In this document: piece by piece, positions 1-8,573 of the stretch
Layout of the letters: every line of letters begins with the position of its first letter
How positions within the stretch are numbered: position 1 is the first letter of the stretch
Assembly (NCBI RefSeq): GCF_023242475.1
Contig: NZ_JALJFG010000014.1
Location: 1 to 64,000, forward strand
From: Pseudomonas sp. MWU15-20650
GTDB taxonomy: Bacteria > Pseudomonadota > Gammaproteobacteria > Pseudomonadales > Pseudomonadaceae
Direction: 5' to 3'
DNA length: 64,000 nucleotides
Translations under genes and position numbers: made by a program
Notes under the pieces: model-generated
Database searches by the model: none
What the model saw: only the letters and a program-made list of their open reading frames with translations
Told to the model about the DNA's origin: nothing

Positions 1-44
1 TGATTGCATTTGCACTTCCAGACTCTAACAACAAGGACTTCCCC

Positions 45-1004
45 ATGCGCACACTCGCCGCCTTGAGCCGCTTCGTCGGTAATACCTTCGCCTACTGGGT
101 GTTGATATTCGCCGTACTGGCCTTCCTCGAACCCGGCTGGTTCATCGGCCTCAAAAGCGCCATCGTCCCACTGCTGGGCCTGGTGATGTTCGGCATGGGG
201 TTGACCTTGAAACTAGAAGACTTCGCCGAAGTCGCCCGCCATCCGTGGCGCGTGGCCCTGGGCGTGGTCGCACATTTTGTGATCATGCCGGGCGTGGCGT
301 GGTTGCTGTGCCGGGCCTTCAACCTGCCGCCGGAAATTGCCGTCGGCGTGATCCTGGTCGGCTGCTGCCCAAGCGGCACGTCGTCCAACGTCATGACCTG
401 GCTGGCCCGGGGCGACCTGGCATTGTCGGTAGCCATCGCTGCCGTCACCACCCTCCTCGCCCCACTGCTCACACCCGCATTGATCTGGCTGTTGGCGTCG
501 GCCTGGCTACCGGTTTCGTTCATGGAGCTGTTCTGGTCGATCCTGCAAGTGGTGCTGCTGCCGATTGTGCTCGGCGTGGTCGCGCAACGCTTGCTGGGGG
601 ACCGGGTACGCCATGCGGTCGAAGTGTTGCCGCTGGTCTCGGTGGTCAGCATCGTGATCATCGTCGCGGCAGTGGTGGCTGCCAGCCAGGCGAAGATTGC
701 CGAGTCGGGCCTGTTGATCATGGCGGTGGTGATGCTGCACAACAGCTTCGGCTACCTGCTGGGCTACTTCACCGGGCGCCTGTTCAAGTTGCCCTTGGCG
801 CAACGCAAGTCGTTGGCGTTGGAAGTGGGCATGCAGAACTCAGGGCTGGGCGCCGCCCTGGCCAGTGCGCACTTTTCACCGTTGGCGGCAGTGCCCAGTG
901 CGTTGTTCAGTGTCTGGCACAATATTTCCGGGGCGTTGCTCTCGACCTACTTTCGCCGCATGAGCGAGAAGGAAGACCGCCGCGCCTTGGAAATCGCGCC
1001 ATAA
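45..1004 (+). CDS. Bile acid:sodium symporter (BASS) family transporter
   Basis: A 319-residue inner-membrane protein with about nine to ten hydrophobic segments, the usual length for bacterial BASS transporters (YocS/PanS type), which move organic anions or small acids with sodium. The family's two broken-helix regions are visible: [19 protein letters not shown] beginning near residue 106, and [13 protein letters not shown] beginning near residue 260, which supply sodium and substrate ligands. An AAGGA ribosome site lies 7 to 8 bases before the ATG. The gene stands alone on the plus strand ahead of the guanidine riboswitch of the next gene. The substrate cannot be read from the sequence; pantoate-like or keto acids are possible from family knowledge. 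Confidence 0.85.
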   Translation: MRTLAALSRFVGNTFAYWVLIFAVLAFLEPGWFIGLKSAIVPLLGLVMFGMGLTLKLEDFAEVARHPWRVALGVVAHFVIMPGVAWLLCRAFNLPPEIAVGVILVGCCPSGTSSNVMTWLARGDLALSVAIAAVTTLLAPLLTPALIWLLASAWLPVSFMELFWSILQVVLLPIVLGVVAQRLLGDRVRHAVEVLPLVSVVSIVIIVAAVVAASQAKIAESGLLIMAVVMLHNSFGYLLGYFTGRLFKLPLAQRKSLALEVGMQNSGLGAALASAHFSPLAAVPSALFSVWHNISGALLSTYFRRMSEKEDRRALEIAP

Positions 1005-1039
1005 ACTTGATCGACCGATCCATTTTCGGCACTCTATCG

Positions 1040-1098
1040 AGCTTCGCGGGGACGACCTCACGACGCTAGCAAGCGCCTATCAGGGGACGACCCCACTT
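1040..1098 (+). promoter_or_regulatory. Guanidine-II (mini-ykkC) riboswitch
   Basis: Two short hairpins with identical ACGA loops lie directly upstream of the SMR exporter gene: GGGG-ACGA-CCTC at 1048-1059 and GGGG-ACGA-CCCC at 1083-1094. Tandem hairpins with ACGR loops in a leader are the defining feature of the guanidine-II riboswitch. The second hairpin ends about 10 bases before the AGCGAGG ribosome site, as expected for translational control. The downstream gene is a Gdx-type guanidinium exporter, the classic target. The hairpins are seen in the sequence; ligand and mechanism follow from the family. Confidence 0.88.
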
Positions 1099-1116
1099 TG
1101 TAGAAGCGAGGTCATG

Positions 1117-1431
1117 ATGTCCTGGATCATTCTGTTTTTTGCCGGTTTGTTCGAAGTTGGCTGGGCCGTGGGGTTGAAGTACACCGTCGGTTTCAGCAAG
1201 CCGCTGCCCACGGCCTTGACGATCGCCGCCATGGCCACCAGCCTCGGTCTGCTGGGGCTGGCCATGAAGGAACTGCCGCTGGGCACCGCCTATGCCATCT
1301 GGACCGGCGTGGGGGCCGTGGGCACCGTGATCGCCGGGATTATCCTGTTCGGCGAATCCATGGCGTTGTTCCGGCTGGCCAGTGTGGCGCTGATCATTTG
1401 CGGCTTGATCGGCCTCAAGATCAGCACTTAG
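1117..1431 (+). CDS. gdx: SMR-family guanidinium exporter Gdx (SugE)
   Basis: A 104-residue protein with four membrane helices, the size of small multidrug resistance proteins. The Gdx subtype is indicated by [15 protein letters not shown] near the start, with the essential glutamate at residue 13 if translation begins at the second of two adjacent ATGs. That start also gives 5 bases of spacing to AGCGAGG; the alternative ATG is at 1114. Gdx proteins work as antiparallel dimers exchanging guanidinium for protons across the inner membrane. The upstream guanidine-II riboswitch makes this assignment much stronger than homology alone. A single REP hairpin follows the gene. Confidence 0.92.
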   Translation: MSWIILFFAGLFEVGWAVGLKYTVGFSKPLPTALTIAAMATSLGLLGLAMKELPLGTAYAIWTGVGAVGTVIAGIILFGESMALFRLASVALIICGLIGLKIST

Positions 1432-1444
1432 GCCGCGACTACCG

Positions 1445-1470
1445 CCATCGGGAGCGAGCCCCCTCCCACA
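1445..1470 (+). repeat. Single REP element
   Basis: The string ccatcgggagcgagcccc and its flank match the REP half-sites seen as pairs at 13,054-13,311 and 44,529-44,615. It lies between the gdx stop and the convergent LplT-PlsC gene. No partner half is nearby, so it is a singlet. Confidence 0.7.
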
Positions 1471-1539
1471 GGTACAGCGCCATACCAGAAGTTGTGTAGC
1501 TATCTATGCCCCGATGAGGCCAGTACATCCAGCACAGAA

Positions 1540-3414
1540 CTACCTGGCATTCCCACGCAAAACACCGACCACCGCCTGCAACTGCGCGGGCGTAGCCGCC
1601 TCTACCCCAACCGGCTCCCCCGCCACCAGCACCACCCGCGACCAGATGCGATGAAAGAAACCCTTGTCCGGATCGCGGCTGAAGAAACTCCCCCACAACC
1701 CCTGCAACGCCATCGGGATCACCGGCACCGGGGTCTCTTCCAGGATGCGCGTCACGCCACCCCGGAACTCATTCATCTCGCCATCAGACGTCAGCTTGCC
1801 TTCCGGGAAGATACACACCAACTCGCCGTCCCTCAGGTACTGGGCGATCCGTGTGAACGCCTTTTCGTAGATCTGGATATCTTCATGACGCCCGGCAATC
1901 GGGATGGCCCCGGCGGTGCGGAAGATGAAGTTGAGCACCGGCAAGCGGTAGATCTTGTAATACATGACAAAACGAATCGGCCGACGCACCGCGCCTCCAA
2001 TCAGCAGCGCATCGACAAACGACACGTGGTTGCACACCAGCAAGGCCGCGCCTTCATCCGGGATCTGATCGAGGTTGCGATGTTCCACACGGTACATGGA
2101 ATGGCTGAGCAGCCAGATCATGAAACGCATGGTGAACTCGGGAACAATCCTGAAGATGTAGGTGTTGACTGCGATGTTGAGCAGCGAGACCACCAGAAAC
2201 AACTCCGGGATCGACAGCTTGGCCACGCTGAGCAGCAGGATCGACACGATGGCCGAGACCACCATGAACAACGCGTTAAGAATGTTGTTGGCCGCGATGA
2301 CGCGCGCGCGCTCGTTCTCGGCGGTGCGCGACTGGATCAGCGCGTACAGCGGCACGATATAAAAGCCGCCAAACACACCCAGGCCGAGGATATCGAACAA
2401 CACCCACCAGGCTTGGCCGTAACCGAGCACCGCGAGCCAATCGTTCGCTTGAACGTTCTGCGGGAAGCCCCCGGAGTGCCACCACAGCAGCAGGCCGAAC
2501 ACCGTCAAGCCGAACGAACCAAAGGGCACCAGGCCGATTTCCACTTTACGACCGGAAAGCTTTTCGCAGAGCATCGAACCCAGTGCGATGCCCACCGAGA
2601 ACACGGTGAGGATCAGGGTCACGACGGTCTCGTCGCCGTACAACCACTCTTTGGCATAGGCTGGAATTTGCGTCAGGTAGATCGCCCCGACAAACCAGAA
2701 CCATGAGTTGCCGACAATCGAACGCGACACCGCCGGCGTCTGCCCCAGGCCAAGACGCAACGTGGCCCACGACTCGCTGAAAATATTCCAGTTCAGGCGC
2801 AGCCCTGGTGTAGAAGCCGCTGCACGCGGAATGCCGCGACTGGCCAGGTAACCCAGCACCGCCACGCCGACAATCGCCACCGCCACAATGGGCGCGTAAT
2901 GGGTCGACGACATCATGATGCCCGCACCAATGGTGCCGGCCAGGATTGCCAGGAACGTGCCCATTTCCACCAGGCCGTTACCGCCCACCAGCTCATCTTC
3001 GTGCAGGGCCTGGGGCATGATCGAGTACTTCACCGGGCCGAACAGCGCCGAATGTGTCCCCATGGCAAACAACGCCAGCAGCATCAGTTCCAGATGATTG
3101 AACAAGAAGCCCGTGGCGCCCACGCTCATGATCACGATCTCACCGATCTTGATCGCGCGGATCAACGCATCCTTGTTGAACTTCTCGCCAAACTGCCCGG
3201 CCAGGGCCGAGAACAGAAAGAACGGCAGGATAAACAGCAAGGCGCACAGGTTGACCCAGATCGAGCGATCACCGTCGAGGGTGAGCTTGTAGAGAATGGC
3301 CAGGATCAGCGACTGCTTGAAGATGTTGTCGTTGAAGGCGCCCAGTAACTGGGTCACGAAAAACGGCAGGAAACGCCGTGTGCGCAGCAAGGTGAATTGT
3401 GAAGGGTGGCTCAT
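1540..3414 (-). CDS. LplT-like MFS transporter fused to a PlsC-type acyltransferase
   Basis: A 624-residue two-domain protein. Residues 1 to about 410 form a 12-helix MFS transporter that opens like LplT (FVTQLLGAFNDNIFKQ), the lysophospholipid flippase. The C-terminal part is a 1-acylglycerol-3-phosphate acyltransferase domain with NHVSFVD (H463, D468), FPEG near 536-539 and VPVIPMALQG further on, so the catalytic HX4D motif and the substrate motifs are intact. The expected role is uptake of lysophospholipid across the inner membrane and its reacylation on the cytoplasmic side. In E. coli the same steps use LplT and the separate Aas protein. The acyl-ACP synthetase domain of Aas is absent here. 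It lies downstream of the TDT gene on the same strand. Confidence 0.85.
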   Translation of the reverse strand: MSHPSQFTLLRTRRFLPFFVTQLLGAFNDNIFKQSLILAILYKLTLDGDRSIWVNLCALLFILPFFLFSALAGQFGEKFNKDALIRAIKIGEIVIMSVGATGFLFNHLELMLLALFAMGTHSALFGPVKYSIMPQALHEDELVGGNGLVEMGTFLAILAGTIGAGIMMSSTHYAPIVAVAIVGVAVLGYLASRGIPRAAASTPGLRLNWNIFSESWATLRLGLGQTPAVSRSIVGNSWFWFVGAIYLTQIPAYAKEWLYGDETVVTLILTVFSVGIALGSMLCEKLSGRKVEIGLVPFGSFGLTVFGLLLWWHSGGFPQNVQANDWLAVLGYGQAWWVLFDILGLGVFGGFYIVPLYALIQSRTAENERARVIAANNILNALFMVVSAIVSILLLSVAKLSIPELFLVVSLLNIAVNTYIFRIVPEFTMRFMIWLLSHSMYRVEHRNLDQIPDEGAALLVCNHVSFVDALLIGGAVRRPIRFVMYYKIYRLPVLNFIFRTAGAIPIAGRHEDIQIYEKAFTRIAQYLRDGELVCIFPEGKLTSDGEMNEFRGGVTRILEETPVPVIPMALQGLWGSFFSRDPDKGFFHRIWSRVVLVAGEPVGVEAATPAQLQAVVGVLRGNAR

Positions 3415-3449
3415 CGTCCGTGTTCCTGCGTGGCCTGGTAGGCTTGATT

Positions 3450-3473
3450 GCCTGTTTTTATAAAAAGACAGGC
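3450..3473 (-). terminator. Palindromic stem-loop between the TDT and LplT-PlsC genes
   Basis: A near-perfect palindrome with arms GCCTGT and ACAGGC around an AT-rich core sits in the 80-base gap after the TDT gene stop. It could terminate that transcript. The AT-rich core could also be part of a promoter for the following gene, so the call is tentative. Confidence 0.4.
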
Positions 3474-3494
3474 CACGACTTTACCTAATCCTGC

Positions 3495-4643
3495 TTATTT
3501 ATTCCCTAACCCCGCAATGCATGGCGAAACAAAAAGCTCACCTTTATAAGCCCCCTGCACGGTGCGCTTGGCGACGATCAGCCACATCAGCGCCAAGGCC
3601 ACCACCAGCACGCTGCCAAATACGCTGAAGAAACCCAGGTGCAGCAGGCTCGCCAGTTTCAACGTGGCCAAGGCGTAAACACCGAGCGGGAACGTAAACC
3701 CCCACCAGCCCAAGTTGAACGGGATGCCGGCGCGCAGGTAACGCAGGGTGATCAGCACCGCGATCAGCATCCACCACAAGCCAAAGCCCCACAGGGTGAT
3801 GCCCGCCACCAGGCCCAGGCCGCTGGCTATCTCGCCGACGCCTGGCAAGCCATTGGCCGAGAAGATCGCCGGGGCATCGCCGCCCAGCAGCAACATGCCA
3901 AGGGCACCGGTGCCGATAGGGCCAAGCGCCAGCCAACTCGACGCGGCCATATTGGCATGGGGCAGTTTATGCAGGGCCATGCGCAACATCAGGATGGTCA
4001 GGATGCTGAACGCCACCGGCAGGGAAAACGCCCACAGCACGTAGCTGGTGACCAGCATGACCAGTTGCGAATGGGCGTCGGCCAAGTGCGGTGCAAGCAG
4101 GCCACCGCTGGCCGCAGCAACTTCGGCGGCGACCACCGGCAACAGCCATACGGCGGTCATTTGGTCGATGCTGTGTTCCTGGCGGGTAAACATCATGAAG
4201 GGGATCAGTACACCGCAGGCCAGGGCCATCGCCACGTCCAACCACCACAAGGCTTCGGCCAACGCAATCACACCGCTGCCCCAACGCGGCAGGCCAAACA
4301 GCAACAAACCATTGAGAATGGTCGCCAGGCCCATGGGGATGGTGCCGAAGAACATCGAAACCGTGGAGTGCCCGAAGATCCGCCGCGCCTCGTGGAAAAA
4401 CATCACCCACCGCGCCGCATACAACAGGCTGAACAGCACAAACAGGGCGATGGTGAACATCCACAGCCCTTCGGCAATCGCATGCAAGCCAGGCAGGCTC
4501 ACCGGTAACTGGGCCAATGCCAGCGCCAGCACGCCAGTGCCCATGGTCGCGGCGAACCAGTTGGGGGTGAACTGGCGAATCACTTCCCGTGGACGGGACA
4601 GGTGACGGAAGGGTTTGTAGTGGGCGGTAGTCGAACAGGTCAT
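3495..4643 (-). CDS. TDT/SLAC1-family anion transporter (TehA/Ssu1-like)
   Basis: A 382-residue protein with ten predicted membrane segments, matching the tellurite-resistance/dicarboxylate transporter (TDT) family. The N-terminal motif FTPNWFAATMGTGVLALAL is typical of this family, which includes TehA, the yeast sulfite exporter Ssu1 and malate permeases. It acts in the inner membrane as an anion channel or exporter. The substrate is unknown; sulfite, malate or tellurite-related anions are possible. The upstream region is markedly AT-rich and carries an 18-base-period direct repeat at 4696-4726. The downstream neighbour is the LplT-PlsC fusion, with no clear functional link. Confidence 0.82.
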   Translation of the reverse strand: MTCSTTAHYKPFRHLSRPREVIRQFTPNWFAATMGTGVLALALAQLPVSLPGLHAIAEGLWMFTIALFVLFSLLYAARWVMFFHEARRIFGHSTVSMFFGTIPMGLATILNGLLLFGLPRWGSGVIALAEALWWLDVAMALACGVLIPFMMFTRQEHSIDQMTAVWLLPVVAAEVAAASGGLLAPHLADAHSQLVMLVTSYVLWAFSLPVAFSILTILMLRMALHKLPHANMAASSWLALGPIGTGALGMLLLGGDAPAIFSANGLPGVGEIASGLGLVAGITLWGFGLWWMLIAVLITLRYLRAGIPFNLGWWGFTFPLGVYALATLKLASLLHLGFFSVFGSVLVVALALMWLIVAKRTVQGAYKGELFVSPCIAGLGNK

Positions 4644-4695
4644 GATGGCAATCCTCTTCCTCGCATGAGGTTGGGACCATCATAGAACCTGATCG

Positions 4696-4726
4696 AATAT
4701 CTATATAACGGGTAATATCTCTATAA
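4696..4726. promoter_or_regulatory. Direct-repeat promoter region of the TDT gene
   Basis: Two copies of AATATCT[AC]TATAA occur at 4696-4708 and 4714-4726, 18 bases apart, in an AT-rich stretch upstream of the leftward TDT gene. They could hold promoter hexamers or a tandem operator. No regulator gene is adjacent. Confidence 0.35.
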
Positions 4727-4756
4727 GTTATCGGTTTTACAAATATATAGCGATGG

Positions 4757-5944
4757 CTAAGCCGCCGCCTTGCCTCGTACCGAATCCTGAAGCAGCAAAC
4801 CCACCAGCGCACTGAGGGCCAGCACGATCAGCACAACACCGTAGCCATCGGAGGTGGCGATGAGGCCGAACACATGGCACAAGTAGCCGGCCAGCAGTGC
4901 CGGCACGCAGAACGCCAGATAACTCAAGACGTAAAAGGCAGACATCAAACCGGCCCGCTCATGGGGCAACGCCAACCCCACGATGCTGCGCACACTGCCC
5001 ATGAACCCGCCGCCGAACCCCAAGCCGGCGATCACACTGGCAACAAAGAACAGCCACAACAGACCACTTTGCACAGCCACCAGCAGCAACGCCACACCCA
5101 TCGCCAATAACGCGGCCGACAGTCGCATGACCTTATCGGCGGGGCGCTCACGCAGGCTATAAATCATCGCCGCGCCACTCAAGGTCACGACCGCCACCAG
5201 GCCGCCGCCGATCAGGTGCGAAGTCGAACCCGTCGCCGCCCGTACCAACGAGGGCGCCAGGGAAGAAATGAACCCACCCAGTGCCCACACTGCCACATTC
5301 AGCGGCATCGCCAGCCACAAGGCACGGCGCGCCCGCTCGGGCACATGCAGGGTGGGCGCCAGCGATTTCAAGGCGCCGGGTATGCGACTGACGGTTTCCG
5401 ACAAGCGCCACACATACAGCGCCTGCAGCACCATCAACCCCAGCAGCGTGAAGTAAATCAATTGGGTCGGGCGTGGCGCGTACTCCACCAGCAAACCGCT
5501 GCCCAAGCCCCCGCTGGCCATGCCCAAAAGCGGCGCCAGGCTATTGAGCATCGGGCCACGCAGGCGGTCGGTGTCCAGCAGCGTCGCACTCAGCACGGCC
5601 GTTGCCATCCCCGTAGCGAAACCTTGCAACGCACGGGCAGCAATCAGGTGGCCAATACTGTCGGCGTTGATAAACAGCAGCATCGCCACAATATTGAGGC
5701 TTAACGCGACGAAAATCACCGGCTTGCGCCCCAGGTGATCCGACAGCGAACCCACGGTCAACAGCGCCGCCAGCAGGCTCACGGCATACACCCCGAAAAT
5801 CACCGTGAGCATCGCTGCGGAGAAATGCAGGCTGTCCTGATAAACCTGATACAGCGGCGTCGGCGCGCTGGACGCGGCGAGGAAGGTCAACAGGGTGATG
5901 ACCAGAAACGCCAGGCTGGAACGTTGAGAGATGACGCTAGGCAT
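4757..5944 (-). CDS. MFS drug/metabolite efflux transporter
   Basis: A 395-residue, 12-helix major facilitator protein of the DHA1-like type, with the loop 2-3 motif GSLSDHLGRKPV and a repeated GFGGGFMGSVRS segment in the second half. The start was chosen at the ATG at 5944 because GGAG lies 7 bases upstream. A GTG two codons earlier would leave only one base of spacing. It is divergent from a TetR regulator, and a 17-base-arm palindrome covers the ribosome site and the promoter side, so repression by that regulator is likely. The substrate is unknown. Confidence 0.85.
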   Translation of the reverse strand: MPSVISQRSSLAFLVITLLTFLAASSAPTPLYQVYQDSLHFSAAMLTVIFGVYAVSLLAALLTVGSLSDHLGRKPVIFVALSLNIVAMLLFINADSIGHLIAARALQGFATGMATAVLSATLLDTDRLRGPMLNSLAPLLGMASGGLGSGLLVEYAPRPTQLIYFTLLGLMVLQALYVWRLSETVSRIPGALKSLAPTLHVPERARRALWLAMPLNVAVWALGGFISSLAPSLVRAATGSTSHLIGGGLVAVVTLSGAAMIYSLRERPADKVMRLSAALLAMGVALLLVAVQSGLLWLFFVASVIAGLGFGGGFMGSVRSIVGLALPHERAGLMSAFYVLSYLAFCVPALLAGYLCHVFGLIATSDGYGVVLIVLALSALVGLLLQDSVRGKAAA

Positions 5945-5946
5945 AG

Positions 5947-5989
5947 GCACACTCCGCTAAAGCTAATATTTTGCTTTTGCGAAGTGTGC
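5947..5989. promoter_or_regulatory. Candidate TetR operator: long palindrome between the MFS and tetR genes
   Basis: Left arm GCACACTCCGCTAAAGC (5947-5963) and right arm GCTTTTGCGAAGTGTGC (5973-5989) are reverse complements at 15 of 17 positions around a 9-base AT spacer. The element begins 3 bases upstream of the MFS start and includes its GGAG ribosome site. It also lies within the short divergent promoter region of the regulator. The position fits a dimeric TetR protein controlling both genes. Confidence 0.65.
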
Positions 5990-6035
5990 TACCAGGGAGC
6001 GCTTAAAGCAAATTCTTTGTGTTAAGGTTTTACGC

Positions 6036-6581
6036 ATGGCGATTAAAGAAGGGCTCCGCCCGGGGGGCCGTAGTGCCCGGGTCCAAGAATCAGTGCATAG
6101 GGCCGCGCGCGAACTGCTGGAAGCCCATGAGCGCTCCAGCGTCACTGTGCCGATGATTGCGGCGCGCGCGGGCGTCACGCCCTCCACGATCTACCGCCGC
6201 TGGGGAGACCTTTCCGCCCTGCTCGCCGACGTGGCCCTGGAGCGGCTACGCCCGGACAGTGAACCCGCCAGCACCGCCAGCCTGCGCGGCGACTTGTGTG
6301 CGTGGGGCGAGCAGTACCTGGACGAGATGAGCTCCGAACTGGGGCGCAACATGATGCGTGACGTGCAATGCAGCCATCCCAAAGACTATTGCAGCCACAT
6401 CCTGATGGCCCAGCTGCAGATTATTCTTGATCGTTACCAAGACACTGCCCACCCGCTACCGACGCTGGACAGATTACTGAACCTGATTGCCGCGCCTACG
6501 GTGTATCGCAGCCTGTTTTCCAGCGCGCCGCTACCGGTTGAAGAGCTGCACGCGTTGATCGACTTGGCACTCAAAGGCTAG
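6036..6581 (+). CDS. TetR/AcrR-family transcriptional regulator
   Basis: A 181-residue one-component repressor. The N-terminal helix-turn-helix is at about residues 28-60 (VTVPMIAARAGVTPSTIYRRWGDLSALL), followed by an all-helical ligand-binding and dimerisation domain. The gene is divergent from the MFS transporter with an 85-base shared promoter region containing a strong palindrome. The likely role is ligand-relieved repression of the pump and of itself. The ligand is not predictable. Confidence 0.88.
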   Translation: MAIKEGLRPGGRSARVQESVHRAARELLEAHERSSVTVPMIAARAGVTPSTIYRRWGDLSALLADVALERLRPDSEPASTASLRGDLCAWGEQYLDEMSSELGRNMMRDVQCSHPKDYCSHILMAQLQIILDRYQDTAHPLPTLDRLLNLIAAPTVYRSLFSSAPLPVEELHALIDLALKG

Positions 6582-6599
6582 AGATCAAACACAACACCA

Positions 6600-6702
6600 A
6601 ATGCCAGTCAGTTAAGGGTGAATGCTGTATCTGTGGCGAAGGAGTTTGCTTCCTCGCCACAGGTTACTTTTTAGCCTTTCTCCTTCTTGACTGACTGGCA
6701 TT
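6600..6702. repeat. Nested palindromic repeat (REPIN/MITE-like)
   Basis: Outer arms AATGCCAGTCAGTTAAG (6600-6616) and CTTGACTGACTGGCATT (6686-6702) are complementary at 16 of 17 positions. They enclose an inner hairpin CTGTGGCGAAGGA/TCCTCGCCACAG (6631-6662). Such nested elements are typical of short non-autonomous repeats in fluorescent pseudomonads. It lies between the convergent tetR and ABC permease genes and could also act as a bidirectional terminator. Confidence 0.65.
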
Positions 6703-6730
6703 AGCAGGCCCCCTCCCAGCAATCAGCTCA

Positions 6731-7510
6731 TCACGTACGCATCCCTCGCCCGCTCACCAGCAACCGCGCGCAACCGATATACAGCACCACCGTCGCCACG
6801 ATCATGAAGGTGATCGCCACGCTTATCTTGATGTCCGACACGCCCAGGATGCCGTAGCGGAAGGCGTTGACCATGTGCAGCACCGGGTTGGCCAGCGACA
6901 CGGTCTGCCAGAACGGCGGCAGCAAGGTGATGGAGTAGAACACTCCGCCCAGGTAGGTCAACGGCGTCAGCACGAATGTCGGGATGATCGAGATATCATC
7001 GAAATTGCGCGCAAACACGGCGTTGATAAAGCCCAGCAGCGAGAAGATCGTCGCCGTCAGCACCACCACCAGCAAGGTGACACCCAGGTGATGCACTTGC
7101 AGGTGCGTGAAAAACAGCGACAGTAGCGTCACGATCACACCCACCATCAAGCCACGCAGCACACCTCCCAAGGTGTAGCCGATCAAGATAGTGTGGGGCG
7201 ACACCGGCGACACCATCAGTTCTTCAATCGAGCGCTGGAACTTGCTGCCGAAGAAACTCGAAACCACGTTGCCGTAGGAGTTGGTGATCACCGACATCAT
7301 GATCAAGCCCGGCACGATGTACTCCATGTAGGTGAAGCCGCCCATATCACCGATTTGTCGGCCAATCAGGTTACCGAAGATCACGAAGTACAGAACCATG
7401 GTGATCGCCGGCGGCAGCAGGGTTTGCGGCCAGATCCGGGTAAAGCGCTTCACTTCGCGGTAGACAATGGTTTGCAGCGCGACAAGGTTGGGTTGCAGTT
7501 CGGAACTCAT
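6731..7510 (-). CDS. yadH: ABC-2 type transporter permease (YadH-like)
   Basis: A 259-residue inner-membrane protein with six hydrophobic segments, matching YadH, the permease half of an ABC-2 exporter. Family features include SIEELMVSPVSPHTILIGY in the cytoplasmic coupling region and FVLTPLTYLGGVFYSITLLPP in the second half. It overlaps the upstream ATPase gene by 4 bases (ATGA), so the two are translated together. YadGH is conserved in proteobacteria but its substrate is not well established; drug or lipid export is a reasonable guess. Confidence 0.87.
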   Translation of the reverse strand: MSSELQPNLVALQTIVYREVKRFTRIWPQTLLPPAITMVLYFVIFGNLIGRQIGDMGGFTYMEYIVPGLIMMSVITNSYGNVVSSFFGSKFQRSIEELMVSPVSPHTILIGYTLGGVLRGLMVGVIVTLLSLFFTHLQVHHLGVTLLVVVLTATIFSLLGFINAVFARNFDDISIIPTFVLTPLTYLGGVFYSITLLPPFWQTVSLANPVLHMVNAFRYGILGVSDIKISVAITFMIVATVVLYIGCARLLVSGRGMRT

Positions 7511-8439
7511 ACCGCCACCTTCGCCAGATTTTTCTCCACCAGGGACACGAACAACTCCTCAAGGCGATTGGTTTTGTTACGCAGGCTCAGTACTTCGATG
7601 TTCTGGGCCGCCAACTGGGTGAACAGAGCCGTGATGCCCATGGCTTTATCCACCTGGACTTCCAGGGTATGGCCATCGACCAGGCGGCTGGGGTAGCCGA
7701 GCAGTTGCGGCGGCGCTGGCAGGTTGTTTTTCAGGTCGAGCAAAAAGGTCTCCACATGCAACTGGCCCAGCAGGTTACGCATGCTGGTGTTCTCGACGAT
7801 GGTGCCGTGGTCGATGATGCCGATGTTGCGGCACAGCTGCTCAGCCTCTTCCAGGTAATGGGTGGTGAGGATGATGGTGATGCCCTTCTCGTTCAGTTCG
7901 GTAAGGAAAGCCCACATCGAACGGCGCAGCTCGATGTCCACCCCGGCGGTGGGCTCATCGAGAATCAGCAGGCGCGGTTCATGCACCAGGGCGCGGGCGA
8001 TCATCAAGCGGCGCTTCATGCCACCGGACAACGAGCGCGAAGGCACATCACGCTTGTCCCACAACCCCAACTGGGTCAGGTACTGCTCGGCGCGCTCCTT
8101 GGCGATTTTCGCCGGGATGCCGTAGTAACCGGCCTGGGTCACGACAATGTCGAAGGTCTTTTCAAACTGGTTGAAGTTGAATTCCTGGGGCACCACGCCG
8201 ATGGACCGCTTGAGCGCCGCCGGGGATTTGTCCAGGTCATGACCGAAGATATTCACTGTGCCGCTGGTCTTGTTGACCAGGGTCGAGAGGATGCCGATGG
8301 TCGTGGATTTGCCGGCACCGTTGGGGCCGAGCAAGGCGAAGAAGTCACCTTCGGCAACGTCCAGATCGATACCACTCAGGGCCTGGAAACCGTTGCCGTA
8401 GGTTTTGGTTAGCTGCCGGATGGACAGAGCGGAACTCAT
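7507..8439 (-). CDS. yadG: ABC transporter ATP-binding protein (YadG-like)
   Basis: A 310-residue ATPase. Walker A is GPNGAGKST near residues 38-46, the signature is LSGGMKRRLMIARAL, Walker B is LLILDEPTAGVD, and the switch histidine is in LTTHYLEEAE. A C-terminal extension of about 80 residues follows, as in the YadG/CcmA-like export ATPases. It is the first gene of a two-gene operon with the permease and overlaps it by 4 bases. It powers the exporter from the cytoplasmic face. Confidence 0.9.
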   Translation of the reverse strand: MSSALSIRQLTKTYGNGFQALSGIDLDVAEGDFFALLGPNGAGKSTTIGILSTLVNKTSGTVNIFGHDLDKSPAALKRSIGVVPQEFNFNQFEKTFDIVVTQAGYYGIPAKIAKERAEQYLTQLGLWDKRDVPSRSLSGGMKRRLMIARALVHEPRLLILDEPTAGVDIELRRSMWAFLTELNEKGITIILTTHYLEEAEQLCRNIGIIDHGTIVENTSMRNLLGQLHVETFLLDLKNNLPAPPQLLGYPSRLVDGHTLEVQVDKAMGITALFTQLAAQNIEVLSLRNKTNRLEELFVSLVEKNLAKVAV

Positions 8440-8573
8440 ATCGGAATACGCACCAAAGAAGGGAATAGAAAGAGTAGATGAGGACGCAGCGCACGTAGTT
8501 CAACGGCGGCGCATGACAAGCATGGTGCTTGCCCGCGCCCTACAAGTACAGTCACCTGTATTAATAGTCAGTA

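Noticed and set aside
1492-2706. A 404-codon plus-strand frame opposite the LplT-PlsC gene.
   Set aside because: The peptide is rich in His, Gln and Arg without any motif, whereas the minus strand encodes two intact domains.
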